In this document: one piece after another, positions 11,201 to 21,705 of the stretch | Layout: the number at the start of each line of letters is the position of its first letter | Numbering within the stretch: the first letter of the stretch is position 1 | Source: Sepioteuthis lessoniana | Taxonomy: Eukaryota > Mollusca > Cephalopoda > Myopsida > Loliginidae | Direction of reading: 5' to 3' | Assembly: GCA_963585895.1 (NCBI GenBank) | Contig: OY757924.1 | Span: 58,518,940 to 58,582,939, forward strand | DNA: 64,000 nt | The notes under the pieces: generated by a model | Told to the model about the DNA's origin: nothing | The model's database searches: none | Seen by the model: only the letters and a program-made list of their open reading frames with translations | Made by a program: the position numbers and the translations under genes

Positions 11201-13385
11201 GGTAGATTGGTATATCTAACACATGGGTAATATAATATGGTAGAATGGTATATCTAACACATGTGTAAAATAATATGGTAGATTGGTATATCTAACAAAT
11301 GGTTAATATAATATGGTTGGTTGGTATATCTAACACAAGTGTAATATAATATGGTAGATTGGTATATCTAACACATGGGTAATATAATATGGTAGGTTGG
11401 TATATCTAACACATGGGTAATATAATATGGTAGATTGGTATATCTAACATATGGGTAATATAATATGGTAGGTTGGTATATCTAACATATGGGTAATATA
11501 ATATGGTAGGTTGGTATATCTAACACATGGGTAATATAATATGGTAGATTGGTATATCTAACATATGGGTAATATAATATGGTAGGTTGGTATATCTAAC
11601 ACATGGGAAATATAATATGGTAGGTTGGTATATCTAACATATGGGTAATATAATATGGCAGATTGGTATATCTAACACATGGGTAATATAATATGGTAGG
11701 TTGGTATGTCTAACATATGGGTAATATAATATGGTAGGTTGGTATATCTAACACATGGGTAATATGATATGGTAGGTAGGTAGGTATATCTAACACATGG
11801 GTAATATAATATGGTAGATTGGTATATCTAACACATGGGTAATATAATATGGTAGATTAGTATATCTAACACATGGGTAATATAATATGGTAGGTTGGTA
11901 TATCTAACACATGGGTAATATAATATGGTAGGTTGGTATATCTAACACATGGCTAATATGATATGGTAGGTAGGTATATCTAACACATGGTTAATATGAT
12001 ATGGTAGATTGGTATATCTAACATATGGGTAATATAATATGGTAGGTTGGTATATCTAACATATGGGTAATATAATATGGTAGGTTGGTATATCTAACAC
12101 ATGGGTAATATAATATAGTAGATTCGTATATCTAACACATGGGTAATATAATATGGTAGGTTGGTATATCTAACACATGGGAAATATAATATGGTAGGTT
12201 GGTATATCTAACATATGGGTAATATAATATGGTAGATTGGTATATCTAACACATGGGTAATATAATATGGTAGGTTGGTATATCTAACACATGGGTAATA
12301 TAATATGGTAGGTTGGAATATCTAACACATGGGTAATATAATATGGTAGGTTGGTATATCTAACACATGGGTAATATAATATGGTAGATTGGTATATCTA
12401 ACACATGTGTAAAATAATATGGTAGATTGGTATATATAACACATGGGTAATATAATATGGTAGATTGGTATATCTAACACATGGGTAATATAATATGGTA
12501 GGTTGGTATATCTAACACATGTGTAAGATAATATGGTAGATTGGTATATCTAACACATGGGTAATATAATATGGTAGAATGGTATATCTAACACATGTGT
12601 AAAATAATATGGTAGATTGGTATATCTAACACATGGTTAATATAATATGGTTGGTTGGTATATCTAACACATGTGTAATATAATATGGTAGATTGGTATA
12701 TCTAACACATGGGTAATATAATATGGTAGGTTGGTATATCTAACACATGGGTAATATAATATGGTAGATTGGTATATCTAACATATGGGTAATATAATAT
12801 GGTAGGTTGGTATATCTAACATATGGGTAATATAATATGGTAGGTTGGTATATCTAACACATGGGTAATATAATATGGTAGATTGGTATATCTAACACAT
12901 GGGTAATATAATATGGTAGGTTGGTATATCTAACACATGGGAAATATAATATGGTAGGTTGGTATATCTAACACATGGGTAATATAATATGGTAGATTGG
13001 TATATCTAACACATAGGTAATATAATATGGTAGGTTGGTATATCTAACACATGGGTAATATAATATGGTAGGTTGGTATATCTAGCACATGGGTAATATG
13101 ATATGGCAGGCTGGTATATCTAACACATGGGTAATATAATATGGTAGGTTGGTATATCTAACACATAGGTAATATAATATGGTAGTTGGTATATCTAACA
13201 CATGGGTAATATAATATGGTAGATTGGTATATCTAACACATGGGTAATATAATATGGTAGGTTGGTATATCTAACACATATGTAATATGATATGGTAGGT
13301 TGGTATATCTAACACATGGGTAATATAATATGGTAGGTTGGTATATCTAACACATGGGTAATATAATATGGTAGATTGGTATATC
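8260..13385. repeat. 38-bp satellite array, ~5.1 kb
   Basis: The monomer is GGTATATCTAACACATGGGT then AATATAATATGGTAGATT (38 bp), repeated about 130 times. Units at the left edge (8260-8393) are diverged; the core is highly uniform. Two main types differ at GGTAGATT/GGTAGGTT, with minor variants (ATGTGTAAAATAAT, ACATATGGG, TAGAATGG, TGGTTGG). One monomer carries a 4-bp insertion near 11771. The array stops abruptly at 13385 in unique DNA. No long open frame exists in it. Confidence 0.97.
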
Positions 13386-13689
13386 AAAACTTGATGAAAT
13401 TGTCAATCGAGGAGAAAGATAACTCCTAATTACTCATTCCAGTAAGAGCTCTAATGCCCAATTTGTATGGGTTGCTTGCCCTCCTCTTTGTATAACATTA
13501 AGAGGGGAGATAACTGAATGGACAACTGTCAGTCTTCCATTTTTTTCCGGGACAGTCTCCAAATCCAATCACGGACACATGGTCTTCCGACACTAATCGA
13601 CGTCGCTACCACTTGAATGATAATAAACAGCACATTTTTAAAAAAATTAGCTGAGAATAAGGCCGCTACAGTTGTTATTTTTTTTTTTT
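13386..13689. other. Unassigned region after the satellite
   Basis: Unique sequence of moderate GC, including TTTTTTCCGGGACAGTCTCC near 13541 and a T run at 13678-13692. Nothing recognised. Confidence 0.45.
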
Positions 13690-13910
13690 TTTATTCAACA
13701 CCATATCAACCTTTATGGATTATTTAATGCCAAAACCATCGTGTAGAAGAGTAAGTAGTCAAGGGACTATTTAACACAGTGATGGAGAGTAAAGGTGTTC
13801 ATACCCTTTCCAAGGATATTCGTTAGAAAGTGAATGCAATAGCGCGGCTGGGTTTCGAACTTGGTTAAATTTATGTCGCAGTCCAGTCGTTAGCCACGGC
13901 AACATGAACA
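13690..13910 (-). mobile_element. S2 tRNA-derived SINE
   Basis: Reverse orientation: R1/S2-type tail (CATATCAACCTTTATGGATT at 13702), GACTATTTAACACAGTGATG, GGTGTTCATACCCTTTCCAA, then a B-box-like GGTTTCGAACTTGG and the tRNA-like head (CAGTCGTTAGCCACGGCAAC) near 13880-13900. Confidence 0.72.
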
Positions 13911-14095
13911 CTTCTCCCCATTATAATCGTGCACTCAGTAATAATCAATACCTTTTTTCTATCTCTGTTTCTTTCTTTTTTCGTCTGTTCGTAACTTCTT
14001 CCAGAATGGGTGTTATTGTTGAGATTCTGAGCCATTTTAAGTGATTAATGCCCTCATCTTCATTAGCAGAGACTTCGACAACCCACTAAAATGAA

Positions 14096-14171
14096 AATAT
14101 TCGGGTTTTCTAGATTTTCCAGTTTTCTGAATTTTCCGGTTTTCTGGATTTTCTGGTTTTCTGGAAGCCGG
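14096..14171. repeat. 13-14 bp minisatellite
   Basis: Five or six imperfect copies of a unit near GGTTTTCTGGATTTTCT. Confidence 0.8.
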
Positions 14172-14294
14172 AGAATAGAAATCGAAATAAAATTGATTTG
14201 TTTTGTGAATAAATATATATTGACATAATGAAATAGAACATTTCAAAATGATAAAAGTTATTTAAGATATATTTACTATTTTGGCAGATGGACA

Positions 14295-14438
14295 GATTGT
14301 AGAGAGCGAGTTAACTATCTCTTAAGAAATGACACGTGTGCGTGCGTGCGTGCGTGTGTGTGTGTGTGTATAAAATTAATAACCAGACTTGTTATATTTA
14401 TAAATAAGTAAATACTTCTTAATAAACTTTATATATAA

Positions 14439-14500
<62 letters not shown>

Positions 14501-14538
14501 TTGTAGAGAGCGAGTTAACTATCTCTTAAGAAATGACA
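14295..14538. repeat. 40-bp direct repeat pair around a GT array
   Basis: GATTGTAGAGAGCGAGTTAA and the next 20 bases occur at 14295-14334 and again at 14499-14538 with no difference seen. GT/GC simple repeat and an AT-rich arm lie between. Confidence 0.9.
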
Positions 14539-14546
14539 TCCCCTAA

Positions 14547-14578
<32 letters not shown>

Positions 14579-14679
14579 TTATATATAAAGTTTATTAAGA
14601 AGTATTTACTTATTTATAAATATAACAAGTCTGTTTATTAATTTTATACACACACACACGCACACACACACACGCACAC

Positions 14680-14680
<1 letters not shown>
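14354..14680. repeat. Large imperfect palindrome with GT/AC-rich arms
   Basis: The left arm (about 14354-14460; GTATAAAATTAATAACCAGA ... TAAACTTTATATATAAATAT, GT run) is repeated in reverse complement at about 14548-14680 (AC run, ATATTTATATATAAAGTTTA ... TTATTAATTTTATACACACA). The spacer holds the second copy of the 40-bp direct repeat. A long TA array (14683-14729) follows. Confidence 0.88.
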
Positions 14681-14731
<51 letters not shown>

Positions 14732-14739
14732 AGCATATT

Positions 14740-15288
14740 TTATTCATAAATATAAGAGTGTTCAATATATATATGTATATATATACGTAGAAGATTGACT
14801 AGGCAAATTGCTTCTAATATTTCTGGTTTTCACAGTTAAAGACAAGAAAATTAATGAAGTAAAGGACTCATTTGTGAAAACAGTATAAGATGTTTCAGAA
14901 AACGCTGTCCGATTTTAGTATAATCTGTTGAATTCCTGTTCCAATATAATTTTGATTGTAGTTGTATATAAATTTCAAATTTCTAATAATTAAATTAACT
15001 TCTCTGTTAATTTTCTATCACTTTTTTGGGAATTTGATTTTGAAAGTTATATGCCCCTAATCATGAACATGTAAAAAGAAGTGATGTGTTTACTTTTAAA
15101 AGTTGGTTATAATTTTATTTCATGTCAATGCTTGCTCACATATATTCAGGGAGATTCTGTAAAAGCTCACTGACTTGGGATATGAATTTTTTCCAAATCT
15201 TCCATATTCTTCTTATCTCTCTCACACACACTACCATTCTTTTAACCATCTGGACACTTATTTCTGTGAAAAGATGTTCCGTTTCAAA
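14740..15288. other. Unassigned AT-rich region
   Basis: No element or coding remnant recognised. Short overlapping frames on both strands near 15120-15360 run into the R1 tail and are not gene-like. Confidence 0.5.
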
Positions 15289-15796
15289 GATTTGGTTTGA
15301 TTTATTTTCATGGCACATCAACCATTTTAGGTTATTAATGCTAAATCCATTTTTATACATATGAATAGATCTCTTTCAAACAATTCAGTTTAGACAGTTA
15401 CAATGTAAAAAAAAAAGTCTATTTTAAATAAGTCAATCTAGTATAAGTATATTTTTTTGTTTACATATAGTTAAATATCCAAACAATTCTATTTCAAACA
15501 ATTCAGTTTTGCTTAAGTAAAGTTTCAATAGCAAAAAGCAGTTCCATTTCAAACAATTCAGTTTAGCATAAGTACGCAGTTTAGTTCTATTTGACCCATA
15601 GATAGGACACTATCAGGTGCTACCACTCCGGGCCAGAGTGAACCTGGGAGCGATGGCAATGAAGGAGTATTCGCATTTCTAAAGTTCCAGTATTACTGGA
15701 ACCTCACCATCAGATTGTTTAGTGTCAAATCCAGGACACTCGTTGGGGGAGTCTTATGCCTCTGAAGAGAAGCAGTCAGTACATTCTACCGTTTGA
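15289..15796 (-). mobile_element. R1 retroposon, minus copy
   Basis: From low to high coordinates: tail (TTTGGTTTGATTTATTTTCA, CACATCAACCATTTTAGG), three units with TTCAAACAATTCAGTTTAGC, core (TGACCCATAGATAGGACACT, CCACTCCGGGCCAGAGTG, TGGGAGCGATGGCAATGAAG) and a damaged head near 15770-15796. Confidence 0.85.
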
Positions 15797-15841
15797 AAGG
15801 AGAGTTCAAAATTGTATTTAAAGATTTCTTGTCAATAAAAC

Positions 15842-15930
15842 CTTTAAAGTTTTATAATACAGGTATAAATAATGTTTTATAATACGCTCACAGGTATAAA
15901 TGTTTTATAATACAGGTATAAATAATACAT
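15842..15930. repeat. Short tandem repeat of ~31 bp
   Basis: Three imperfect copies of GTTTTATAATACAGGTATAA followed by AT-rich bases. Confidence 0.8.
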
Positions 15931-15970
15931 ATACATCTGTATGCATTACACAACGCCACAATAAAGACAA

Positions 15971-16690
15971 GTGACACAGTTCTTAGAAAAATATAACTCT
16001 CACTTTATAACACTTTTTGTGCGTGAGAAAGAGTTGGAGACCGAACAGAACTGCAACATATTGACCCCCACTCTTTTGGCCATAACTGCGTTTCTTTCCA
16101 GTTCTCCTGGGCTGCTCAATCGGGGAGTCTGGGGGCCCAGCCTCTCAGGGTGCTGGTTTTCTCTACTGCATCTTGTCTCCAACTCGTCTGATCCCCAACT
16201 GATTGAATTTCCTGTGCGCTGAGTTATATAATAGTTCCACGTCCACCTTCTTCTTGTGGGGGTCACAAATCGCACTCATTCAACCCGTCCACGGTCAAGG
16301 TTATAATATCCTGATATTCCTCGACCGGATGCACCTGATATTTACACAGGTGCATTTCCAATTTTAACAGCCCGGCCCGGTCCTAGGTCAATATACAACA
16401 GTTGTTAATTAGGTCGGAAACGCCTAGATATTCAGGGACCATATTTTAACATTGTTTAAATTCACTCATTCAGGAATAAACGTTTATTCTAAAATCGGAA
16501 TTAATTATCGAATAATTTAATATATAGCTTGGATTTAGTAATGTTTTGTTATCTTTATTAGTACATATCTGAGGATTTTTTTTCTATAAAATTAAATTAG
16601 TACTGAAAAAGAAAGAAAGAAAAAAGTTTTTTTCTGTTTTAAAGTTTTATACAGAATGTATCACGTAGAATAAAAATACGAACTCACATT
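15971..16690. other. Unassigned moderate-GC block
   Basis: Part of it (16040-16400) is clearly richer in GC than its surroundings and gives overlapping short frames on both strands (16000-16275), neither resembling a known protein. TATATAA and a C/G-rich patch (CCCGGCCCGGTCC, 16371-16383) occur. It could be a piece of an LTR or unknown element. Confidence 0.35.
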
Positions 16691-16699
16691 CGTATCATC

Positions 16700-16870
16700 A
16701 GTCATCGCTCTTTACAAGTCTTCTAGACTGCATCCAGTGTCTGCACAAAGCTGATGTATGTAAGTCTTTCCTGGTCAGCTGCGTTTAGGAGTCCGCAGGA
16801 GGAGTTTGCATAAGAGTTTGTCCTTTCCTCATCAGCAGTGACCTTTATGTTTTGTTTGTCTTGGACTTTT
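16700..16870 (-). pseudogene. Older RTE-type LINE 3' fragment
   Basis: Diverged match to the RTE C-terminal region: CAAGTCTTCTAGACTGCATC, GTCTGCACAAAGCTGATGTA and TTTCCTGGTCAGCTGCGTTT parallel the AGGTCTTCAGG / CACAGCTGCTGTATG / GTGCTGGTCGTCCTGC order of better copies. No open frame survives. Confidence 0.6.
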
Positions 16871-17583
16871 TGAATTGGTTGAAAAACTATGATGTTAATT
16901 TAGACTCAAATCCTGCACAAAATACCAAATCAATAATTTTCAAATACTTATGATTGGTACTTTCAATTAAGAAATACTCGTAATAGTAGTAGAAAATACT
17001 GATCATAAATACTAGAACCAAAGCAGAATTTGTTTCCACATCTCAGAATTTCTTGTTCTGTAAGCTAAGGTGGTACGCCGACTGCACCTCTACTGTGGGG
17101 TAAAACCTTCCATCAAAGAGTATACTTGTTGGCCCCGGCGGGCGACGCATTATACTTGATCATGGTTGCTGGGCAGTCCATGACCCGACAGTTGTCTCGT
17201 AATTTGTAACACTCCATTTCGACCCTGAGTAAGCTATGCGTGTGACAGTCGATATGATCGTCCTGGTCGTATTATTCAGATTTATCACTCTTATGGCGAA
17301 TACCCTACCCCATTTTTTCTTAAAGGTGCTTAAATGCAGTGATCGATGGTCAGCTGCGCTAAGATAGCAATACTTAAAACCATTAAACTGTGTGCAAACA
17401 AATGATTGATTTTAAATAGAATTACTAGTATTAGATAGCTATACTTGAATCTATTTGACTGTGTGCAAACACATGATTGATATCAAATAGAACTAACTGT
17501 ATTAGATAGCAACATTTGAAACCCTTAAACTGTGCGCAAGCAAAGATTGATATTAGATATAATAACAAGTATTAGATCACAAT

Positions 17584-18077
17584 TTTTTTTTATTGTAGTC
17601 GGCGTCGGTAATTGTTGTTGCGGGGTATCTTCTGCTTCTTTTCTTCGTCAGTTCGAAGCCATTCTCTTTGATTTTGTCAATCGATGTTCTAAGTACGTAG
17701 TCTAGACAAATGATAAAGAGGTACGGAGCCAGCGTGTCCCCTTGTAGTACTCCTGCTACAATGTCGAAGTATTCTGTGTCTCCATCTGGTGATCGTACTT
17801 TTACTTTAGTGTTTCTATAGAGAATCGTTATTGCCGCTACGGTTTCTTTAGGTATGCCGTACGCTAGTAGGATTTGTTCCATCTTTCCTCTGTGAATGGA
17901 GTCGAAAGCCTTAATAAAGTCAAGAAATATTAATGTCACTTGTAGGTTTTTTGCCCGTACACCTTCAAGGATTCTACGGATGGATAATATTTGTGAGGTC
18001 GTGGATACCCCGCAACAACAATTACCGACGCCGACTACGCCGATGACATAGCGATACTGGCAAATACACCTGACCAA
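17584..18077 (-). pseudogene. Inverted 5' half of an RTE LINE (RT domain)
   Basis: Minus-strand open frame with the reverse-transcriptase core: FLDFIKAFDSIHRGKMEQIL, then VKVRSPDGDTEYFDIVAGVL, QGDTLAPYLFIICLDYVL, and KKRSRRYPATTITDADY just before the element edge at 17595. The catalytic YADD would follow directly, but the frame stops at the inversion breakpoint. This half and 18005-18796 belong to one insertion: together they are flanked by AGATCACAAT at 17574-17583 and 18797-18806. Confidence 0.88.
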
Positions 18078-18796
18078 GCCGAAACACTACTGCATAGTTT
18101 GGAACGAGCAGCAGCAAGCATAGGCCTCTATGTTAATGCACACAAAACGGAATATATGTGCTATAATCAAACGGGGGACATCTCCACTCTAGAAGGAACC
18201 CCTCTTAAACTAGTAGACAAATTCACTTACCTAAGAAGCAGCGTCGAATCAACCGAAAAGGACATCAAAACGAGGTTAACGAAAGCATGGACAGCTATCA
18301 ATAGACTATCGATTATATGGAAATCAGACCTAACCGATAAAATGAAACGCAGTTTCTTCTAGGCAGCGGTCACATCGATACTGCTATATGGCTGCACTAC
18401 GTGGACGCCAACAAAACGGCAGGAGAAGAAGCTAGACGGCAATTACACAAGAATGCTACGTGCAATCTTAAACAAGTCCTGGCGGCAACACCCCACAAGA
18501 CACCAACTGTATGGCCCCCTGCCCCCTATCACGAAAACTATTCAAGTTAGACGAACCAGACATGCAGGACACTGCTGGAGAAGCAGGGACGAACTCATAA
18601 GAGATGTACTCTTATGGATCCCCACACATGGCCGTGCAAAAGCAGGACGACCAGCACGAACATACATTCAGCAGCTATGTGAGGATACGGGATGTTGTCC
18701 TGAAGACCTACCTAGGGCGATGAACGATAGGGAGGAGTGGCGAGAGAGGGTCAGGGATATCCGTGCTACCAGCGCGATATGATGATGATGATGATG
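18005..18796 (+). pseudogene. Sense 3' half of the same RTE LINE
   Basis: Begins by repeating about 30 bp also present at the outer end of the inverted half (CCGCAACAACAATTACCGAC, 18009-18028), then continues through the catalytic ADDIAIL region (about 18037-18058), HKTEYMCYNQTGDIS, the KAWTAINRLSIIWKSDLTDK block, a premature TAG at 18361, LLYGCTTW, MLRAILNKSWRQHPTRHQLY, HAGHCWRSRDELIRD and AGRPARTYIQQLCEDTGC. It ends in a GATGATGATGATGATG tail, which fits the RTE clade. The frame is nearly intact apart from the stop, so this is one of the younger copies. Confidence 0.9.
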
Positions 18797-19083
18797 AGAT
18801 CACAATGCTTGAAATCATTTCATTGCGCGCAAACAAACGATTAACATTAAATAGAATTACTAGTATTTGATAGCGATTCTTGAAACTATTTAACTATGTG
18901 CGAACAAATTATTGATATAAAATTGAATTACTTGTATTGGATAGCAATACTTGAAACCTTTTAAGTGTGTGCAAACAAAAGATTAATTATAAATAGAAAT
19001 TTTAGAGTTATATATCAATATTTGAAACCATATAACTATATGAAAGCAAATGACCTAAACTCATTTAAAAACAAACTATACGC

Positions 19084-19087
19084 TCAC

Positions 19088-19122
<35 letters not shown>
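19084..19122. repeat. TA microsatellite within R1
   Basis: Uninterrupted TA run (ATATAT...) at the position where other R1 copies also carry a TA tract. Confidence 0.95.
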
Positions 19123-19180
19123 ATAGAATTTGTCATTAAATATACCATAAGGGTAGATATGTCATAAAACTAAATAATCT

Positions 19181-19929
19181 AAACTTTGGAAATTCAGACA
19201 AAAATACATCGATAGGTTCCACCAGCGTCCGCTACTGTTTCGTCTTCTTGAAAAGGAAAAGAATTTAAAACTCAAGACTTTATTTCTCTTTCTACTTCTT
19301 AGAAATTTTCTTCCTCCCTGATAGCGACAATAAAAATAAAATGGCGGAGCGGACGTGGTCAAAAGTATTAATCTATTTTTATAGAGTTAATGGGATATGG
19401 AAATAGCTAATGGCCTTCTCCACTGAGTCTCTTTCTGATTGTTCGACTCCTTCTAGTTTTATAATTTTGTTGTAAAATCACGCTATCATATGATACAATC
19501 TGACCATCACTGACCTCGGATAACTTTTCAATCAGGATCAGATGATGCTGATAATAATTTGATTGTATCACCATCATGACTGCATCGATTAATATAAAAA
19601 AGTATTGTTGGGTGATTGATTGATTGATTTTTACGGTATGTCAACTCGTCTGGGTTTATTTTATGCCTTCAGGTGAAGTAAAAACCTTTGTCAGCCCAAT
19701 TGCATATCATTGACGGATTACCAGAAATGTCAGTTGTAGTTAACGTGTTCAAAGTCAGACAGAATTTAAGCGTGGAAAATGAATTGATTCATTCAAACGG
19801 TATTTCAACCTGTCAAGTGTTATTTTATGCCCAGATGTTCGGAAAAAAAGATTGTTGTACAGTTAAATTTATTCTTGTGTAGAGGTTTTTATAAGAGTGC
19901 TGTATGACTTAGGTTTAGTTTCTTTGCTT
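19181..19929. other. Unassigned region with R2 piece
   Basis: Mostly unique AT-rich DNA. At about 19610-19680 a reverse-orientation R2 tail (GATTGATTGATTGATTTTTA, GGTATGTCAACTCG) is present, and a reverse R1/S2 tail lies at about 19920-19985. A short frame at 19688-19882 has no recognisable domain. Confidence 0.5.
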
Positions 19930-20093
19930 AATGGCATATCAACTTTTGTAGGTTTTTAATCCAAAGCCATCATCCTAGAAAAACAACAGTTGTACTTGTT
20001 TACAGAGAATATCTTGAGAACAATCAAATATTTTTGAGGCTTGTCCAATGCTCTATAAATTGGTATTATTGGGAGATGCTTGGAAATGTAAAT

Positions 20094-20918
20094 TGCGGTC
20101 CGAGTTCGAATCCTCGACGAGGGTGTTTCTATTTCATGAAGTTCTAATACCCTTGGGAAAGTTATAAATCCGCACCTTCTCTTCCCAAATATGGGCTGAC
20201 TGGTTTCTTCAGCTTTGGTATTGCCCAGTCGGCTGGGGCTGTAGAATACACCGACTGCTTCTCTGTAGAGGGATAAGACCCCCCCAACGAGTGTCCTGGA
20301 TATGACACTAAACAATCTGATGATGAGGTTCCAGCAATGCTGGAGCTTTGGGGAATGCGGGGTACCCCTTCATTGCGGTCGCTCCCAGGTCCACTCTGGC
20401 TTGGAGTGGTAGCACCTGATAGGGCCCTATCTATGGGTTAAATAGAACTAACAGAATACTAATGCTAAACTGAATTGTTTGAATAAACTGAACAGCTTGA
20501 AATAGAAATGTTTTTGACAATTAAACCGTACTTACATTTAAACTGCATGCTTATGCTTAATTGAATTATTTGAAATAGAACTGTTTTTCGACATTAAAAC
20601 AGTATTTACACTTAACTGAATTGTTACATATAACTGCTTGAATAGTTTGAAATGGAAATGTTTTTGACAATTAAACTGTGTACTTAAGCTAAACTTAATT
20701 GTTTTCAATAGGACATATTATTTACATAAAAATGGATTTGGCGTTGAATAACCTACAAAGGTTGATATGCCATAAAACCCAACAAACCAAACCAAACCAA
20801 ACCATCAGCTTTGGTAAGGTGACTTGTCTTGAAGGAAACCCAGAATTCAAACCATAAAAGTATGCTTAACAATTGACCGTGTGTTGAATCCAACTATTGC
20901 GGAGGGGTTTAGTAAATA
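20094..20918 (+). mobile_element. S1 SINE, split by R1
   Basis: The 5' part (20094-20220; GGTCCGAGTTCGAATCCTCG, CCCTTGGGAAAG, TTCAGCTTTGGTA) and 3' part (20805-20918; TCAGCTTTGGTAAGGTGACT, CAGAATTCAAACC, GAGGGGTTTAGTAAATATAT) are one SINE opened by the R1 at 20221-20804. Confidence 0.85.
20221..20804 (+). mobile_element. R1 retroposon, complete, with 12-bp TSD
   Basis: This is the best boundary definition for R1. TCAGCTTTGGTA occurs at 20209-20220 and 20805-20816. The element starts TTGCCCAGTCGGCTGGGG and has the head hairpin CAGTCGG/CCGACTG with an 18-nt loop, core (GGGGAATGCGGGGTACCCCT; GGTCCACTCTGGCTTGGAGT; TAGCACCTGATAGGGCCCTA), three to four diverged units, and the tail TTGATATGCCATAAAACC ending in AACCAAACCAAACCA. 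It has no open frame and no obvious A/B boxes. TSD and tail indicate retroposition by a LINE machinery. Confidence 0.92.
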
Positions 20919-20921
20919 TAT

Positions 20922-21183
20922 AAAGTAAAGTTAGCGACCATAGTCGAGGGTGACCCGAAGGCTCCCTTTTCGATAGCTACTACACCAAGGTGTAGGGGAG
21001 GGCGCTACTCCATTCCCAGGATTGCTCCACTTTACCCTTGAACCGTACCTTATAATGCTGAGTGTTAAGCAAGGTGGTATCAAGTTCCATTTTTAAAGTC
21101 TTTGGTATGACTCGACCTGGGATTGAACCCTGGTCTCCCGGGCCATTGGTGAACACTCTAACCGCTGGGCCAATGTCCCGGTC
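20922..21183 (-). mobile_element. S3 tRNA-derived SINE with 12-bp TSD
   Basis: AGTAAATATATA flanks the element (20910-20921, 21184-21195). On the minus strand the head reads CCGGGACATTGGCCCAGCGG with a B-box GGGTTCAATCCC, then a body with AAGACTTTAAAAATGGAACT and an end complementary to GTAGTCGAGGGTGACC. The target is the 3' end of the S1 at 20094-20918. Confidence 0.9.
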
Positions 21184-21519
21184 AGTAAATATATACATTA
21201 TATTTATTTTACATGATTCTAGCTCCTAAACGGTTCCTAAAGCTAGTAATGTCCTTTTGCTTTATCATATGAAATAACTCACATGGTGGTTGGCCCTTTA
21301 TTGATGTCTGTCTGTCTAAGGAGGACACCGTTATTTCCTAAATCCGGCTGAATGGGCATTTCGCCAGTTGACCAAAATATAAATAAAGGGATAAAAAAGA
21401 GAGCTAAGAAGGAAGAAAAGACATAACAACGGATTCAAGACAGCAAAACATACGAAGGCAAGGTTTGTGGAATTTTTCAGGTACTCTGTATGGGTTCGGT
21501 TGGTTATTACAAGTGCCAG

Positions 21520-21705
21520 ATAGCATTTCATATAGCGCTAATTCCCTTTTGAAATATATGCCTCCAATTATTTTATCTCTTTTTATATATAAATAGTAGG
21601 GAAAATTGGTCTCTTTAGCCTTAGTATGGAAACCAAACTTGGAGAAGGAAAACTCTTAATAATATCCCATAAAAATTGAACTCGTGCTCGTACGGATGGG
21701 TTGGG
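21520..21705 (+). mobile_element. S1 SINE, diverged
   Basis: ATTTCATATAGCGCTAATTC, CTCCAATTATTTTATCTC, AAATAGTAGGGAAAATTGG and GGAGAAGGAAAACTCTTAAT follow the S1 order. The head is eroded. Confidence 0.65.

Larger units (their letters stand above)
17055..19180 (+). mobile_element. R1 retroposon, interrupted by LINE
   Basis: A head/early-core piece (CGCCGACTGCACCTCTACTG) lies at 17069-17125. Tandem units (GTGTGCAAACAAATGATTGA, ATTAGATAGC) run from 17360 to 17583 and resume at 18797. A TA array (19092-19120) and the tail (near 19130-19175) follow. About 215 bp at 17126-17340 are not R1-like. The LINE insertion at 17584-18796 splits the unit array cleanly. Confidence 0.7.

Noticed and set aside
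8260-13385. Possible CRISPR-like array (regular 38-bp period)
   Set aside because: There are no unique spacers; the whole 38-bp unit repeats. It is a satellite in a eukaryotic context.
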